Below, one piece after another: positions 63,486 to 64,000 of a stretch of DNA of 64,000 nt. The notes below the pieces were generated by a model that was not told the origin of the DNA, made no database searches, and saw only the letters and a list, made by a program, of their open reading frames with translations. The position numbers and the translations under genes were made by a program. The DNA lies in the NCBI RefSeq assembly GCF_002210225.1, contig NZ_MWUJ01000016.1, forward strand, positions 1 through 64,000, given 5' to 3'. The DNA is from Geofilum rhodophaeum (GTDB lineage Bacteria > Bacteroidota > Bacteroidia > Bacteroidales > Marinilabiliaceae). Within the stretch, counting starts at the first letter, position 1; the number at the start of each line of letters is the position of its first letter.

Positions 63486-64000
63486 TTAGAGCGCTAAGAG
63501 CTGGGCAGCAACGCTGAGCAGGACCAACAGCAGAAACGTCAACTCCTGCCAAACAGCCTTTCGAAAAAGATCCAGAGCGTTAACCACCAAAACTGCAGCA
63601 CTTAAAGCGGCAATGGGCAGCAATTCAACTGAAAAGAAAGGGGAAAGAACGGCTCCGGTGCAGAGCAAAAGCAACCAGAACAAAACCCGGTAATAGCGTC
63701 GAACCACAATTTTCTGTTGTGCTGTTCTGCGTGCAGAAACCAGCATAGCCAGCGCAATACCGAGAACCACAACCAACAGGTAGATACGGGAGAAAAGCGC
63801 ATGCTTATACTGCCCCGGATTGGCCATCAGATTTTCGATCAGCAAATCGTAAAACCAACGCCCTTCGTCGTGAAAAACATACCATCCACCAGTAAGTATA
63901 AAAGGAAGCAAAACGCCCAGCAACATAGCTACAAAGCCCCGAAAGGAAGCCTGCCGTAAAATGCCGGCAGCGATAAGCAAGAAAGGGAAAAAGAAGAGGC
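63486..64000 (-). CDS. Polytopic membrane protein, N terminus outside the window
   Basis: The frame is open to the right-hand edge, so the start lies beyond base 64000. The visible 171 codons hold about five hydrophobic segments (for example FVAMLLGVLLPFILTGGWY and IYLLVVVLGIALAMLV), separated by short loops. Layout and position resemble DUF6427-type proteins of the phylum, but this is only a suggestion. It is convergent with the histidine kinase, six bases apart. Confidence 0.6.
   Translation of the reverse strand, partial: LFFFPFLLIAAGILRQASFRGFVAMLLGVLLPFILTGGWYVFHDEGRWFYDLLIENLMANPGQYKHALFSRIYLLVVVLGIALAMLVSARRTAQQKIVVRRYYRVLFWLLLLCTGAVLSPFFSVELLPIAALSAAVLVVNALDLFRKAVWQELTFLLLVLLSVAAQLLAL

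Overview
The window is one stretch of a chromosome from a member of the Bacteroidota. The evidence is a type IX secretion core (gldK, gldL, gldM, gldN with a PorP/SprF-like partner), secreted proteins with type IX sorting tails, a DUF4270 lipoprotein, and many promoters of the phylum's own type (TTTG, 19-22 bases, TAnnTTTG). Shine-Dalgarno sites are mostly absent. Base composition looks like roughly 50-55% GC by eye (not counted). The genus cannot be told from this sequence. No prophage, insertion sequence, CRISPR array or rRNA operon was seen; two tRNA-Glu genes and one tRNA-Ala gene are present.

Layout. 57-2714: an Mla-type lipid ABC transporter pair (minus) and a mannose-1-phosphate guanylyltransferase (plus). 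2801-12246 (minus): topA, a degenerate arginase-like protein, a PorP/SprF-like protein and gldKLMN, headed by a consensus promoter before topA and closed by a two-way terminator. 12442-25029: a class A penicillin-binding protein, radA, panD-panC, a GT5-like half protein with a DUF4270 lipoprotein and nagB, riboflavin synthase, then an SDR reductase coupled to a second class A PBP. 25106-30380 (minus): a NodB-like deacetylase followed by wbpE, wbpD, wbpB and wbpA/O-type genes, which together would make a 2,3-diamino-glucuronic acid nucleotide sugar. The next gene rightwards (30527-33493) is a large type IX cargo protein. 33606-36906: metK, a FucP-like transporter, and a tRNA-Glu/rpsT/tRNA-Glu unit. 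36964-44534 is the accessory region: an operon of three surface lipoproteins, a divergent ECF sigma factor with a membrane TPR anti-sigma candidate, and a convergent 951-residue TPR-CHAT protease-like protein. 44698-58024 is mostly housekeeping: radC, an acetyltransferase-like gene, upp, folK, sppA, lpxK, a purine nucleoside phosphorylase, a lamin-tail surface protein, asd, fhs, hflX and a TonB protein. 58476-64000: tRNA-Ala, a flippase-like membrane protein, a lipoprotein binding protein overlapping a hybrid histidine kinase, and a membrane gene cut by the window edge.

Main themes. Envelope and secretion functions dominate: the type IX machine, at least one clear cargo protein and one probable one, and a Wbp pathway of the kind that in Porphyromonas gingivalis supplies the sugar linking type IX cargo to surface lipopolysaccharide. 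The two places most worth following are the Wbp cluster beside the cargo gene, and the ECF sigma / TPR anti-sigma / CHAT locus beside three lipoproteins.
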